Positions 24,901 through 30,192 of a DNA stretch of 64,000 nt are shown here, piece after piece. Each line of letters begins with the position of its first letter. The stretch's first letter is position 1. Both the position numbers and the translations under genes were made by a program. The stretch is from positions 3,880,292 through 3,944,291 of the forward strand of contig OX422202.1 in assembly GCA_949130485.1 (NCBI GenBank), in the 5' to 3' direction. The notes under the pieces are model-generated. The model was not told the DNA's origin. It did not search any database and saw only the letters and a list, made by a program, of their open reading frames with translations. The stretch is from Agelas oroides (taxonomy: Eukaryota > Porifera > Demospongiae > Agelasida > Agelasidae).

Positions 24901-27900
24901 GAAACTTGCATAACCCTTTTTGAGAATGCAAACTCCCACAACCACGGTCGAAATTTTGATCAATAGCCTTACAACACACATCAAATTAAAGCGCTTTGAT
25001 TCCCCTTTCCAGTTCTGCTGGTAAGAATGTCCATTTGAAATTTTCTTACCTCTAGTTTTAAGTTTAGTCATTTTTTATGTAAATGATACGTTGGCATTTA
25101 ACTTCGGAACACCATATCTTGAGGTAATCCAGGCAATATGCATATTTTTCAACTGCTCTAAGGCTGCTCTTAATGCCAGTAGTTCAAACTTTTCTTTGGA
25201 CACACTACTGCCATCATACTGCTTTGTTCAGTCAGAGCGCATGATGACGTCATTTTTTATTGCGGAGGGAGGAGGAAGAGCGTGTAACTGCCAAAAATTC
25301 GAAACAGGCAGAATCTCCCGCGTGTACTAAAAATAGAACACACCTTCGCACAAGTTCGCAGCTCCACGATCTACGACCTCACAATGCAGTGTTACCCTCG
25401 TAGTCAACAAGATGTGAACGCTCCAAGCTTACCTGGCATGTTCTAGCTACACAGGAACAGTTGTCGGCCCTTCCTGATGCGAGGAACTTTGTGTTACGAT
25501 GCTATCCACGCCTGATAGTCAAAGAGGGCCGCGTAACCTTTCAGTCAAACTCTTGAGCTTCTCCTTGGCTAACGCGTGGTCCTTATCCAACCGATAAGCC
25601 TCTAACTCGATTGTTTTGCAGCTACTTTTACTCACGCTTCACCCACACACTAGCTACAACTCGACCGGATGTGCTATTTATAGTACACACGAAAGATTCT
25701 GCTTTCACCATGGCCAGAATAGGAAGTTACATGCTCTTCCTCCTCCCTCCGCAATAAAAAATGACATCATCATGCACTCTTGGTTCAGTTCAGCATAACA
25801 AAGAAGTTACGCTGAACTTAATCCCACGACGTTCGGTTTGAGAGACCAATGACATTGAGTTGAATTCTGCAGTTTACCTTTACTCAATAGCACCCTCAGT
25901 TATTAAGAAAGGCATGAGTTGACCACGTAATCATTAGTACAGGCTGTAAAAGCGTTGCCACATATCTACTGTTGTCTACAAGGAAAGGGAGCATGTAAGT
26001 GACATGATAAGAAAGTGAAAAAAGTGCTACACACTGTTACCCACGATGTTCAGTTTGAGAGACTGGTGCTTAAGGGGAATAGACCACTGCATACCTTTGA
26101 AGTTTTACCCCATAGTACCTCTATTTGCATATGACCTACTTGACATCACTATGCTAGACATAACATTACTACTCTCCGACTAAACTAACATAGGAGCAAA
26201 CCTGAGATTGTTTATAGTTTTGCCATTTAGCACCACTTTCCCACACTTTTAGTGATCCAAAGTTGTATTGATGTGTTAGGTACATTTTTGGTTTGTGTGA
26301 GTTATGTTATGTTAAATTACATTAACCCTTTTCTTGCATCTTGGGGTATATTTACAAATCCAGATCAAGCCTGGTTCAGTACATTGAAGTTTCCTTTTCT
26401 GCAAACTGCAATGTAGTCATTTCATATCAAAAACTAAAGAACAAATTTACATTTTATATGCAGTTCACCAGAACAGTGCAGGAAACATTCAGAAGCACAA
26501 CTGCAATGGTTGTAAATAGATACTGTGAAGAGAATAATGGAATATGTCGTCAGACAGTGGCTGTAGCGAATGGAAGGTAAGTGTACCACTTGTCAAGTTC
26601 CTATGTGCATACTGTCTGATACATCTCTGTTACTCAATCTCTACCTCCCTCTTTCCCTGCCTCCTTCCTCCTCCTTCTCTATCTGCCTCTTCTCTCTCTC
26701 CCTGCCTTACTCCATCCTCTTCCCTCCTTTTCCCTTCCTTCCTCCCCCTCTACCCTTTCTCCCCCTTTCCCTCTCTCTCCCCTTTCTACCTTCCTCCCTC
26801 CCTTCTCCTGTATACCTCTTTCCTTCCATTCCTCTCCCTCCTTCCCTCTCTCCCCCACTTTTCTTCCCTCTCCCCTTTCTCCCTTCCTCCCTCCCTTCTC
26901 CTGTATACCTCTTTCCTTTCATTCCTCTCTCTGTTTCCCTCTCTCCCCCACTTTTCCTCCCACTCCCATCTCTTTCCCACACTCCCTCCCCCTCTCTTCT
27001 CCTGTCCTTTCTTCCTTCCCTCCTGCTACATGCATTTAGGAGGCAAGTTTTCCAGATCCAACCAAGTGATGTAATTATCAGTCAGATTAGGAACAATGTT
27101 CAAGAACAGTTGGAGTTTGTGATGTACATACAAGTGGCAGGAGGAGACCAAGTGTTAGCAGTTGGAGTGCTTGAAAGTGCAGTACAGGTAACCGTAACTG
27201 TAGTTCTTTCCCAGAATCCCTTGATATGTTGGATTAGTTTATTGAGCTGAAACACATACTTTAGGCTGTGAAGCATTACAATACAGTAAAACCTCTAATA
27301 ACAGACCCTCTGAAAAGCAGACTACCTCTGTACAGCGGACAGATCACTTGCCCCCGATTGATTTTACCGTAGAACTAATACATTTCGAACCTCCGAGAAG
27401 CGGACACCTCTCAACTCTGTACAGTGGACACTGATGAGCCCCAGACTTACCATAGCCAATACAAAATTACCTCCGAAAACAGACAGTGAAACTACACCCA
27501 CCAGTAGTTTTGTACATATTAAATGCAAACACAGTCAACTGCTTTCGTAAGATTGTGCGGCACTGTCGCTGGATTCAAAGACCGGGCATCATATTAGCAC
27601 TGTTGCTCATCATGCTAGCCTTTCTTGCCATGGTACAGCAACGGAGAGGTCCGAAATGCGACCTCATCATGTTCAACACATTATCACGCCTACCGGAAGT
27701 ATACCGAATGCCCATAACGCATACCTCCGTATTCCGGATATGCAGCGGCACTCGCAAAATGAAGAAAAATTTCGGTTACATACAAATAACAATCGAGTGT
27801 TTATTTACTTTGTTACTGCATAAATATGTCATAATTGCAAATCATTCTACATTTTTTATGTAAGCTAGTATTGCTCTTGCCATCTTGCAATTGAAAAAAC

Positions 27901-29270
27901 CATCAAAATGAAAATACAATGTATATGCACAGAATATGTTGTAATAATACATTCTATAGACTTTAAGTGTTAGTTTTTTGTCTTTAAGGATTTCCAACAG
28001 AAAGCCTCTGAAAAGAGGACAACCTCTCTACAAGGGACAAATGGCCTGTCCCCAATGTGTCCTTTGTTCGGAGGTTTTACTGTAGAGAAAAGGAGGCAAT
28101 ATGACATGTTTACTGCAATTTCTCTTCTTTCAGAGCGGCATTAATGACTACATGAATTCTGGATTTGGTACACTGTCATTTGTTCGAGTGATCCCTCCCA
28201 TTCCTACCACTGAGTCACCCACAGCCAATGAGGGCCTTTCCCCTGGACAGGCTGTAGTAGGGATTGTCATTGGCTCTGTCTTTGGAGCTCTGTTGCTCTT
28301 GTTACTCTTGCTACTGTTGATATTGATGTGGTGAGTTTGTGGAATACAACCAATATGTGTAGTATAGCTATCCGTTGATATACGATCTAATCTAAGAGCC
28401 TTTATGAGTCTGGCTGGGAATGAAACTACCGTCATTATTCTAATAGAACAGTAGGAAATCAAATCTGGCTTCTGTTAGATTAGATTTACAAAAACTTCCA
28501 GGAACCCAATTTCTTCTGCTGGATTAGATCTACCACTGTAATGGAACCACATTTTCCAAGAAAAACTCTAGCCACACACAGAGGCCTCTTCAGGTGTTGG
28601 TTGCAGGGCTAAATCACCTTAGCCTTTCCCAGAAGTGTATAGGCTCCTGGAATCATCTGAGCATATCTCTGTCTGCCAGCGACTATTGTCATACTTGTTT
28701 GGATAAGAACACAGTCTGATTGCACTACAAAACCTCTGCCAGTGACTTCACAAGTGTTGTTTTGATAAGAACGCTTCCTGGTGCACCAAACAGACTCGTT
28801 CTGCCGTAGTGACCTCGCTGTTTTGCTTTGCTAAGATTGCTTCGTGGTGTCTACTAGTATGGGCTCTTCCGCTAAATTGGATTCACTCAAAATAATTAGC
28901 ATAGCTGCCTTCCACATCATTAGATTAACAAGAATTGAATTTCTTCCGTTAGATTGGATCTACCGAATAATGATGGTAGCATGAACATTACATACAGGGA
29001 TGAAAACTCAAGTGTCATGCATAATTCCTATACACACATCACACACACATGCATGCACACACACACACACACACATTCACACATACATACACACATACAT
29101 GCACTAGCTACAAATGCCACCACTACCAACGTTATCTCAAGGGTGGCATTGACCTCTCCTATGGTGGTGTTGCATACACAAAGCAAAATGAGTATGTGAT
29201 GAGCGATAAACTTGCAGACACATCAATGCGGCAGACAATGGAACATTGTGATCAAGTCCAGGAGGTGTGA
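1402..29270 (+). CDS. MUC4-like NIDO-AMOP-VWD-EGF-transmembrane protein (3' part of gene)
   Basis: Seventeen exons join without a frame break: 1402-1880, 2161-2369, 8262-8470, 8765-9107, 9395-9640, 12548-12901, 13853-14008, 14492-14614, 14949-15068, 18345-18476, 18593-18712, 20694-20828, 24087-24361, 26464-26576, 27040-27187, 28134-28330, 29108-29270 (stop TGA). They total 3,522 nt. All introns are GT-AG except one GC-AG intron after 14008. Domain order: end of NIDO, AMOP, VWD, beta-sandwich-like module, about six EGF modules, Thr/Pro-rich stalk, SEA-like region, transmembrane helix and a roughly 55-residue tail. The protein should sit at the cell surface with its modules outside. The order matches the MUC4 family of adhesion or signalling mucins. 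The 5' exons and signal peptide lie before the window. Role beyond surface adhesion is inference. Confidence 0.9.
2161..2369 (+). CDS. Exon: C-terminal part of AMOP domain
   Basis: The acceptor is cctgcag and the donor CCTTTA|gtaaga. The encoded CCGLAGMCGQFYMRRPPNDC is a classic AMOP cysteine signature, in which two adjacent Cys are followed by Cys at +6 and by RPxxDC. AMOP is found in extracellular adhesion proteins (MUC4, ISM1, SUSD2), usually next to VWD as here. The phase (one base carried over) fits the VWD exon at 8262 exactly. Confidence 0.88.
2440..2488. repeat. (TA)n microsatellite
   Basis: An alternating TA run sits directly left of the MULE terminus. It carries the text aacctgcagtgtg, which also occurs at the AMOP exon acceptor (2152), suggesting a small local duplication. 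Confidence 0.8.
2823..4092 (-). pseudogene. OTU-like cysteine protease domain and linker of the MULE
   Basis: Minus-strand ORF 4092-3799 encodes an unrecognised helical linker. ORF 3490-3092 contains KIQGDGNCMFRSLPKELF, the OTU catalytic Asp and Cys block (DGNCxFR), then HLDLRKLVTDF. The reading continues in another frame (3260-2823) with LQTPIFTFTKSG, YSWHQFKPF and LPAHYSIHY, matching the OTU strand and catalytic-His region. The frame change lies around 3200-3240, so this copy looks inactive unless spliced. OTU proteins normally cleave ubiquitin or related tags; a role in a transposon is inference. Confidence 0.75.
4547..6241 (-). pseudogene. MULE transposase, fragmented
   Basis: Pieces read 5'-3' on the minus strand at 6241-5990, 5941-5744, 5506-5096 and 4840-4547. 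The first has Cys/His spacing (HCQFGDHY ... GCQAHVEIREY) like MULE zinc-binding N-termini. The third holds two catalytic aspartates in the usual settings (MDATYKTTRYELP and FMLDYPEAEI) followed by CDFHREQCWEQW, the conserved Cys/His/aromatic motif of MULE transposases. The fourth has TNNRTEALNKTLK, matching the family's third acidic residue (TNNxxExxxxxLK). The pieces are in different frames; introns or degradation are both possible. It would act in the nucleus, cutting and pasting its own element. Confidence 0.85.
7028..7940. repeat. Dispersed repeat ending in the right long inverted repeat
   Basis: 7120-7640 matches 22440-23060 in the same orientation, sharing words such as 'aaggctgaga', 'gctctggagcc', 'taaaggctaaggtag' and 'cactttgacacttcagtgaa'. 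7753-7940 is the inverted partner of bases 1-190. 7941-8261 holds nothing recognisable apart from A/T-rich text before the VWD acceptor. Confidence 0.75.
8262..9640 (+). CDS. Three exons of the von Willebrand factor D domain
   Basis: Exons 8262-8470, 8765-9107 and 9395-9640. The domain starts WGWGDPHITTLDDRVYTFNG, the standard VWD opening (GDPHxxTxDxxxYxFNGxGEY), and continues to GLLGNYNGDSSDEF, the conserved GLCGxxNGxxxDDF-type loop in which the usual Cys is Leu, as in MUC4-type VWDs. The last exon has FDYDQTGDANVGAATL, matching the conserved region after the VWD in MUC4 and SUSD2 (CxxDxxxTGDxxxG). Many Asn-X-Ser/Thr sites suggest heavy N-glycosylation. Phases 1/0/1 link smoothly to the neighbours. 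Confidence 0.92.
8557..8588 (-). mobile_element. Helitron-type 3' terminus, copy 1
   Basis: Read on the minus strand, this is GGGGTGAGCC..GAGCCCC then ACACTAG. It is one of four copies in the window of a G/C hairpin followed by CTAG, which fits the hairpin-plus-CTRR end of Helitrons. It lies in the intron between VWD exons 1 and 2. The matching 5' end is not recognised. Confidence 0.5.
9719..9790. repeat. Relic of the TTACACCCCAAGATGC-type element
   Basis: The text 'ggtgaaggcatgccttgct' followed by 'ataaactcatttctggctcc' closely matches the interior of the array copies at 41575-41635. Only this internal segment is present. Confidence 0.6.
9845..11034 (+). repeat. Direct duplication of a roughly 430-base unit
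   Basis: 9845-10293 and 10609-11034 are near-identical in the same direction; both open with text like 'cctgtatttccacttctgct' and end with 'cattcatagttaaagggtta'. The period is about 765 bases. The second copy lacks a few short blocks, for example in the C-rich part near 10920. The AAGGGTTA words at the unit ends resemble transposon termini. All of it is intronic; no coding content was recognised. Confidence 0.85.
11075..12385. mobile_element. Non-autonomous DNA element with about 30-40 base inverted repeats
   Basis: Left text ATGTCAAATCAACACAACAA (about 11090) is the reverse complement, with a few changes, of the text at about 12355-12378 (accaattttcagtgttgatt, then tgacat). Inside, 12124-12310 is related to the core of the pogo-like element at 27590-27740, sharing words such as 'tagcctttct' and 'cagcaa.ggagag'. 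It therefore looks like a mosaic. No intact ORF was found. Confidence 0.6.
12548..12901 (+). CDS. Exon: beta-sandwich-like module and first EGF cysteines
   Basis: The acceptor is gctttcag. The encoded text (NYPPAITGVPRFRVNTGEKS, then IYTFNVTDSDNFTVSVMGE) has the alternating hydrophobic pattern of an immunoglobulin- or cadherin-like sandwich. MUC4 and related proteins carry a comparable module between VWD and EGF. The exon ends with CACTNGGTCTFNG and NCACSEG, an EGF-like disulphide pattern that continues into 13853. It has several N-glycosylation sites. The fold is inferred from pattern only. Confidence 0.85.
12917..12992 (+). repeat. (ATGT)n microsatellite
   Basis: A perfect to near-perfect tetranucleotide run lies just inside the intron. 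Long ORFs reading it in either strand (Ile-His-Thr-Tyr repeats) are artefacts. Confidence 0.95.
13010..13852. other. Intron with a short repeated GAAAGnGCACCCAC motif and CA repeat
   Basis: Variants of 'gcgaaagagcacccactc' occur at 13021, 13040 and 13433 in the same direction, suggesting an old repeat of about 450 bases. A (CA)n run sits at 13808-13845 just before the next exon. No gene is seen. Confidence 0.5.
13853..15068 (+). CDS. EGF exon block 1 (three exons)
   Basis: Exons 13853-14008, 14492-14614 and 14949-15068, all phase 1-1, which permits exon shuffling. The first completes an EGF-like module (TGQFCEEDIDGCS ... PCPTGYYGDGVKC). The second and third are calcium-binding EGF modules (DIDECSSTNPC ... 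CGCFPGFSL; DINECDMVNDC ... CECLEGFVL) with the D-I-D/N-E-C start and the Cys-x-Asn-x4-Phe/Tyr hydroxylation-type pattern. The donor after 14008 is GC (TCAG|GCAAGA), with no in-frame GT donor nearby that fits. Confidence 0.9.
14720..14850. repeat. Relic of the TTACACCCCAAGATGC-type element
   Basis: Text such as 'gataaactcatgtctggctt' and 'cctttgaggcttaaacttg' matches the right half of the array copies (41605-41650). Confidence 0.5.
15069..15732. other. Intron without recognised content
   Basis: No gene, clear repeat or splice-bounded exon is visible. A short run of 'caagcaagcaaac' lies at 15675-15700. Confidence 0.6.
15765..16163 (-). pseudogene. Zinc-ribbon/KASMR-repeat protein fragment, Helitron-associated
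   Basis: The minus-strand ATG at 16163 opens MPPTKVCPQCKAAVPVRRK, then CERCDHVFRSKRKAE: a two-CxxC zinc ribbon followed by a basic stretch. After a frame change near 15975-16005 come imperfect repeats of about 22 residues (RQEQNRMHKASMRKSE, RQEQNRMRMASMRESA). I recall such ribbon-plus-repeat N-termini from Helitron-like helicase proteins in sponges, but this is memory rather than a search. The helicase part is absent. Confidence 0.5.
16292..17622. mobile_element. 1.33 kb inverted-repeat element with 9-bp target duplication
   Basis: TIRs start ACTAGTGGCTAGCGACAGG and end with the inverted CCTGTCGCTAGCCGCTAGT. The flanks carry a perfect 9-base duplication, TCATGTAGG, at 16283-16291 and 17623-17631. 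The left end has three tandem copies (16299, 16378, 16447) of a unit of about 70-80 bases starting GCTAGCGACAGGAACGTTGC. The target size fits Mutator-type insertion. No transposase is inside, so it is non-autonomous. It is inserted in the Helitron fragment just upstream of its ORF. Confidence 0.9.
17836..18344. other. Intron without recognised content
   Basis: A/T-rich DNA. The text 'agtagctcaattggtagct' at 17932 resembles a tRNA A box but has no B box or cloverleaf around it. Confidence 0.6.
18345..20828 (+). CDS. EGF exon block 2 (three exons)
   Basis: Exons 18345-18476, 18593-18712 and 20694-20828, all phase 1-1. The first encodes an EGF-like module without the calcium-binding start (NQCSQSNSC ... 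CSCMTGYQLSSD). The second and third have DVDECMLQPPC and DIDECREATLD starts and CTCRNGFRL / CLCPPGTEM ends, typical calcium-binding EGF modules. The tandem array would form a rod holding the N-terminal domains away from the membrane. Confidence 0.9.
19245..19730. repeat. Possible MITE with 'tgcctatt/gcttat' ends
   Basis: Left text 'agcaccggtgcctattagca' and right text 'gggtgcctatttttgtatgg' are imperfect inverted partners. A minus-strand ORF at 19686-19441 (FRQDPLIKHIQELAKNLSQ) looks protein-like but I do not recognise it. Confidence 0.4.
19735..20455. repeat. Foldback element with GGAAATGGAAATGAAA arms
   Basis: Left arm 19740-19810 (agcaggaaatggaaatgaaa) and right arm 20390-20447 (tttcatttccatttcctgct) are inverted repeats built from short purine units. 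The interior has no ORF; 20260-20300 holds a 'cctggaaacaaggcta' end of the TAGCCTCGTTCCCAGGC family. Confidence 0.7.
21206..21802. mobile_element. 597-bp TAGCCTCG-type element with 9-bp target duplication
   Basis: Near-perfect inverted ends of over 40 bases begin TAGCCTCGTCCCCAGGCTCT. A perfect 9-base duplication GTTCAAGGC flanks it at 21197-21205 and 21803-21811. There is no coding capacity. A second member with its own 9-base duplication is at 38771. Confidence 0.93.
21865..22400 (+). repeat. MITE family A, copy 1
   Basis: About 540 bases with repeated 'aatctagcggaagaaattc' and 'aatctaatctagcgaaagcc' text and an end 'ggataatgacggtag'. A second, reverse-oriented copy is at 28425-28985. Confidence 0.7.
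22440..23065 (+). repeat. Second copy of the 7120-7640 repeat
   Basis: Co-linear with 7120-7640 at roughly 75-80% by eye. The terminal inverted repeat seen at 7753-7940 is not present here, so this is a truncated copy. Confidence 0.7.
23130..23300 (+). repeat. Foldback element with a weak hammerhead-like core
   Basis: Arms ATAAAAGAGAAGGCTCTCTG (about 23138) and the inverted AGAGAACCTTTTTTATT (about 23272) bracket about 110 bases. 23210-23245 holds GTGATGA, a 5-bp stem GACTG/CGGTC, then AAAACGTC, reminiscent of the hammerhead core CUGANGA-stem-GAAAC-GUC but deviating at two core positions and lacking a clear stem I. Confidence 0.4.
23301..24086. other. Intron without recognised content
   Basis: No ORF, repeat boundary or RNA motif that I can support. 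The Thr-rich exon follows. Confidence 0.6.
24087..24361 (+). CDS. Exon: Thr/Pro-rich mucin-like stalk and start of SEA-like region
   Basis: Acceptor ttcattcacag, donor AAAAAT|gtaagg, phases 1 to 0. About 60 residues are dominated by Thr, Ser, Pro and Ala (for example TPTATLAPMTTPTTIPTATT), a likely dense O-glycosylation site. The end, ISEIVLNNALKVTLPQYTA, begins the next structured region. It is short for a mucin stalk: MUC4 itself has a giant tandem-repeat exon, but on the other side of NIDO. Confidence 0.88.
24484..24517 (+). repeat. Poly-G tract
   Basis: Long uninterrupted G runs separated by single A bases lie in an intron. They could form G-quadruplexes, and are also prone to assembly error. 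Confidence 0.9.
24740..25195. repeat. Direct repeat of about 110 bases
   Basis: 24745-24850 and 25092-25190 share 'ccaggcaatatgcatatttt', 'gctctaaggc' and 'cttgaggtaa' text in the same orientation. A minus-strand ORF across them (25071-24757) is not recognised. Confidence 0.65.
25215..25800. repeat. Foldback element with about 70-base inverted arms
   Basis: Left arm 25225-25300 (tcattttttattgcggaggg, then aggaggaagagcgtgtaac) and right arm 25718-25790 are near-perfect inverted repeats. The interior of about 420 bases is less A/T-rich than its surroundings and has no convincing ORF. The flank text 'gtactaaaaatagaacac' at 25327 recurs at 62135. Confidence 0.8.
25801..26463. other. Intron with a fragment of the left-end repeat
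   Basis: 26130-26180 matches 690-745. Apart from this I see nothing in the stretch. Confidence 0.6.
26464..27187 (+). CDS. Two exons of a SEA-like juxtamembrane region
   Basis: Exons 26464-26576 and 27040-27187. The text FTRTVQETFRSTTAMVVNRY, with a Cys pair in YCEENNGICRQ, then QPSDVIISQIRNN and LEFVMYIQVAGGDQVLAVGV, has the helix-strand alternation and the juxtamembrane position of SEA-type domains. I cannot see a GSVVV-type autoproteolysis site, so cleavage is not supported. Identification rests on pattern and position; another small alpha/beta ectodomain is possible. Confidence 0.8.
26640..27030 (+). repeat. 390-base homopyrimidine tract
   Basis: Almost pure C/T on the + strand, with two near-identical units of about 110 bases containing 'cctgtatacctctttcctt'. 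It fills most of the intron between the two SEA-like exons and could act as an oversized polypyrimidine tract or form triplex DNA. The ORFs predicted in it (Leu/Pro/Ser- or Glu/Arg/Gly-rich) are compositional artefacts. Confidence 0.92.
27284..28082. mobile_element. pogo/Tigger-like non-autonomous element
   Basis: TIRs CAGTAAAACCTC...GAGGTTTTACTG are flanked by TA on both sides (27282-27283, 28083-28084). Subterminal text with CTCTGTACAGCGGACA units resembles Tigger/pogo elements. The core 27590-27740 is related to 12124-12310. No transposase domain is recognisable. Confidence 0.8.
28134..29270 (+). CDS. Last two exons: transmembrane helix and cytoplasmic tail
   Basis: Exons 28134-28330 and 29108-29270. 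After a short Pro/Thr linker comes a membrane anchor of about 23 residues (AVVGIVIGSVFGALLLLLL...ILMW) followed by CYKCHHYQRYLKGG, a Cys/Lys/Arg-rich stop-transfer segment. The tail is about 50 residues, contains LSYGGVAYTKQNEYVMSD with three Tyr residues that could be phosphorylated, and ends QVQEV then TGA. Confidence 0.9.
28425..28985 (-). repeat. MITE family A, copy 2
   Basis: Reverse complement of 21865-22400 with scattered differences; it begins 'ctaccgtcattattctaata' and ends near 'gaataatgatggtag'. Confidence 0.7.
29040..29100 (+). repeat. (CA)n microsatellite
   Basis: A CA/CATA run immediately before the acceptor of the final exon of the MUC4-like gene. Confidence 0.9.
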
Positions 29271-29473
29271 ATTACCAACAGGAAATTGATACTACAATGT
29301 TTTTGTTAAGCTAGCAGTCTAGTGTGATTTAAGGACATGGTTTAACTTTTATCAGCATTGTATGTAGTGGTAAGTTTCCCCCTTTTGACTAGTTGCATAT
29401 TTGTGCATACACATGTGTAATAGTGCATTTCAGATGTTAGTAACTGTAGTTAGAAGCAATTTAGTCAAAAATG

Positions 29474-29479
29474 AATAAA
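29474..29479 (+). terminator. Polyadenylation signal AATAAA of the MUC4-like gene
   Basis: A canonical hexamer about 204 bases after the stop codon, the first in the 3' flank. Confidence 0.5.
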
Positions 29480-29777
29480 CAAATGGCTACTTTATGTTCA
29501 AGTATTATACCGTGAGGAATACAAACTGTCTACCAAATTAACTTCTCCCCTCTCTCCAGTTCCACTTAGCATTCAATCAAGTATCCTAATTTAAGTTCTT
29601 ATCTCTCTCTATAATATGAGGTGTTGATAATAATTTTTCACAATCAGTAACTACTCAGAGTTTCTGCTTGATGTCTTACCATGGTTCTAAACATAATTCT
29701 AAGGATAATTGCAGTGTTATGATTCTCTTTCAGATATTAATATGCAGTGATGTAGATCTTCCCATTGTGATTCTTCA

Positions 29778-30090
29778 TTACACCCCAGATGCAATTAAAG
29801 GACCCGCGTAAATATTACACCCCAAGAAGTAAAGGACCCGCAATATAATGCAATATAATACACAGGCCAGAGGAAGCGTTGGACATCCAATCTGAGTTGA
29901 TATTCGTTAATGGCATGGTGCACTTACCCAGGAATGAAACTTTGGTACACCAACAACTCTCCCTTCACCAGCTACACCACTGTCACCCCTCACAGCGACT
30001 CCCGAAGCGATTTTTCCGCTTACGTGACGTCACACGTTCAATATACCTACGTATAAAATCATTGCGTGTATTGAGCGCGCTACCACGATT
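29778..30090 (+). repeat. TTACACCCCAAGATGC-type element, solitary copy
   Basis: Matches the left two thirds of the array units at 41166 and 41819, including 'gaggaagcgttg', 'gagttgatattcgttaatgg' and 'cttacgtgacgtcacacg'. It lies between the two convergent genes, close to the 3' end of the minus-strand gene. Confidence 0.85.
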
Positions 30091-30109
30091 TTTTGGTACT
30101 AGTTATATT

Positions 30110-30115
30110 TTTATT
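30110..30115 (-). terminator. Candidate polyadenylation signal of the minus-strand gene
   Basis: AATAAA on the minus strand, 78 bases after the stop codon at 30193. Confidence 0.5.
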
Positions 30116-30192
30116 GTCAACTTGTACACGCATATACATCACACATTACAGTTTCACAACAGTAGAATGTACTGTACTACTGTTGTTAGGGT

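Noticed and set aside
26544-27250. Long Leu/Pro/Ser-rich ORFs and the minus-strand Glu/Arg/Gly-rich ORFs
   Set aside because: They read the homopyrimidine intron tract; coding is restricted to the two flanking exons at 26464-26576 and 27040-27187.
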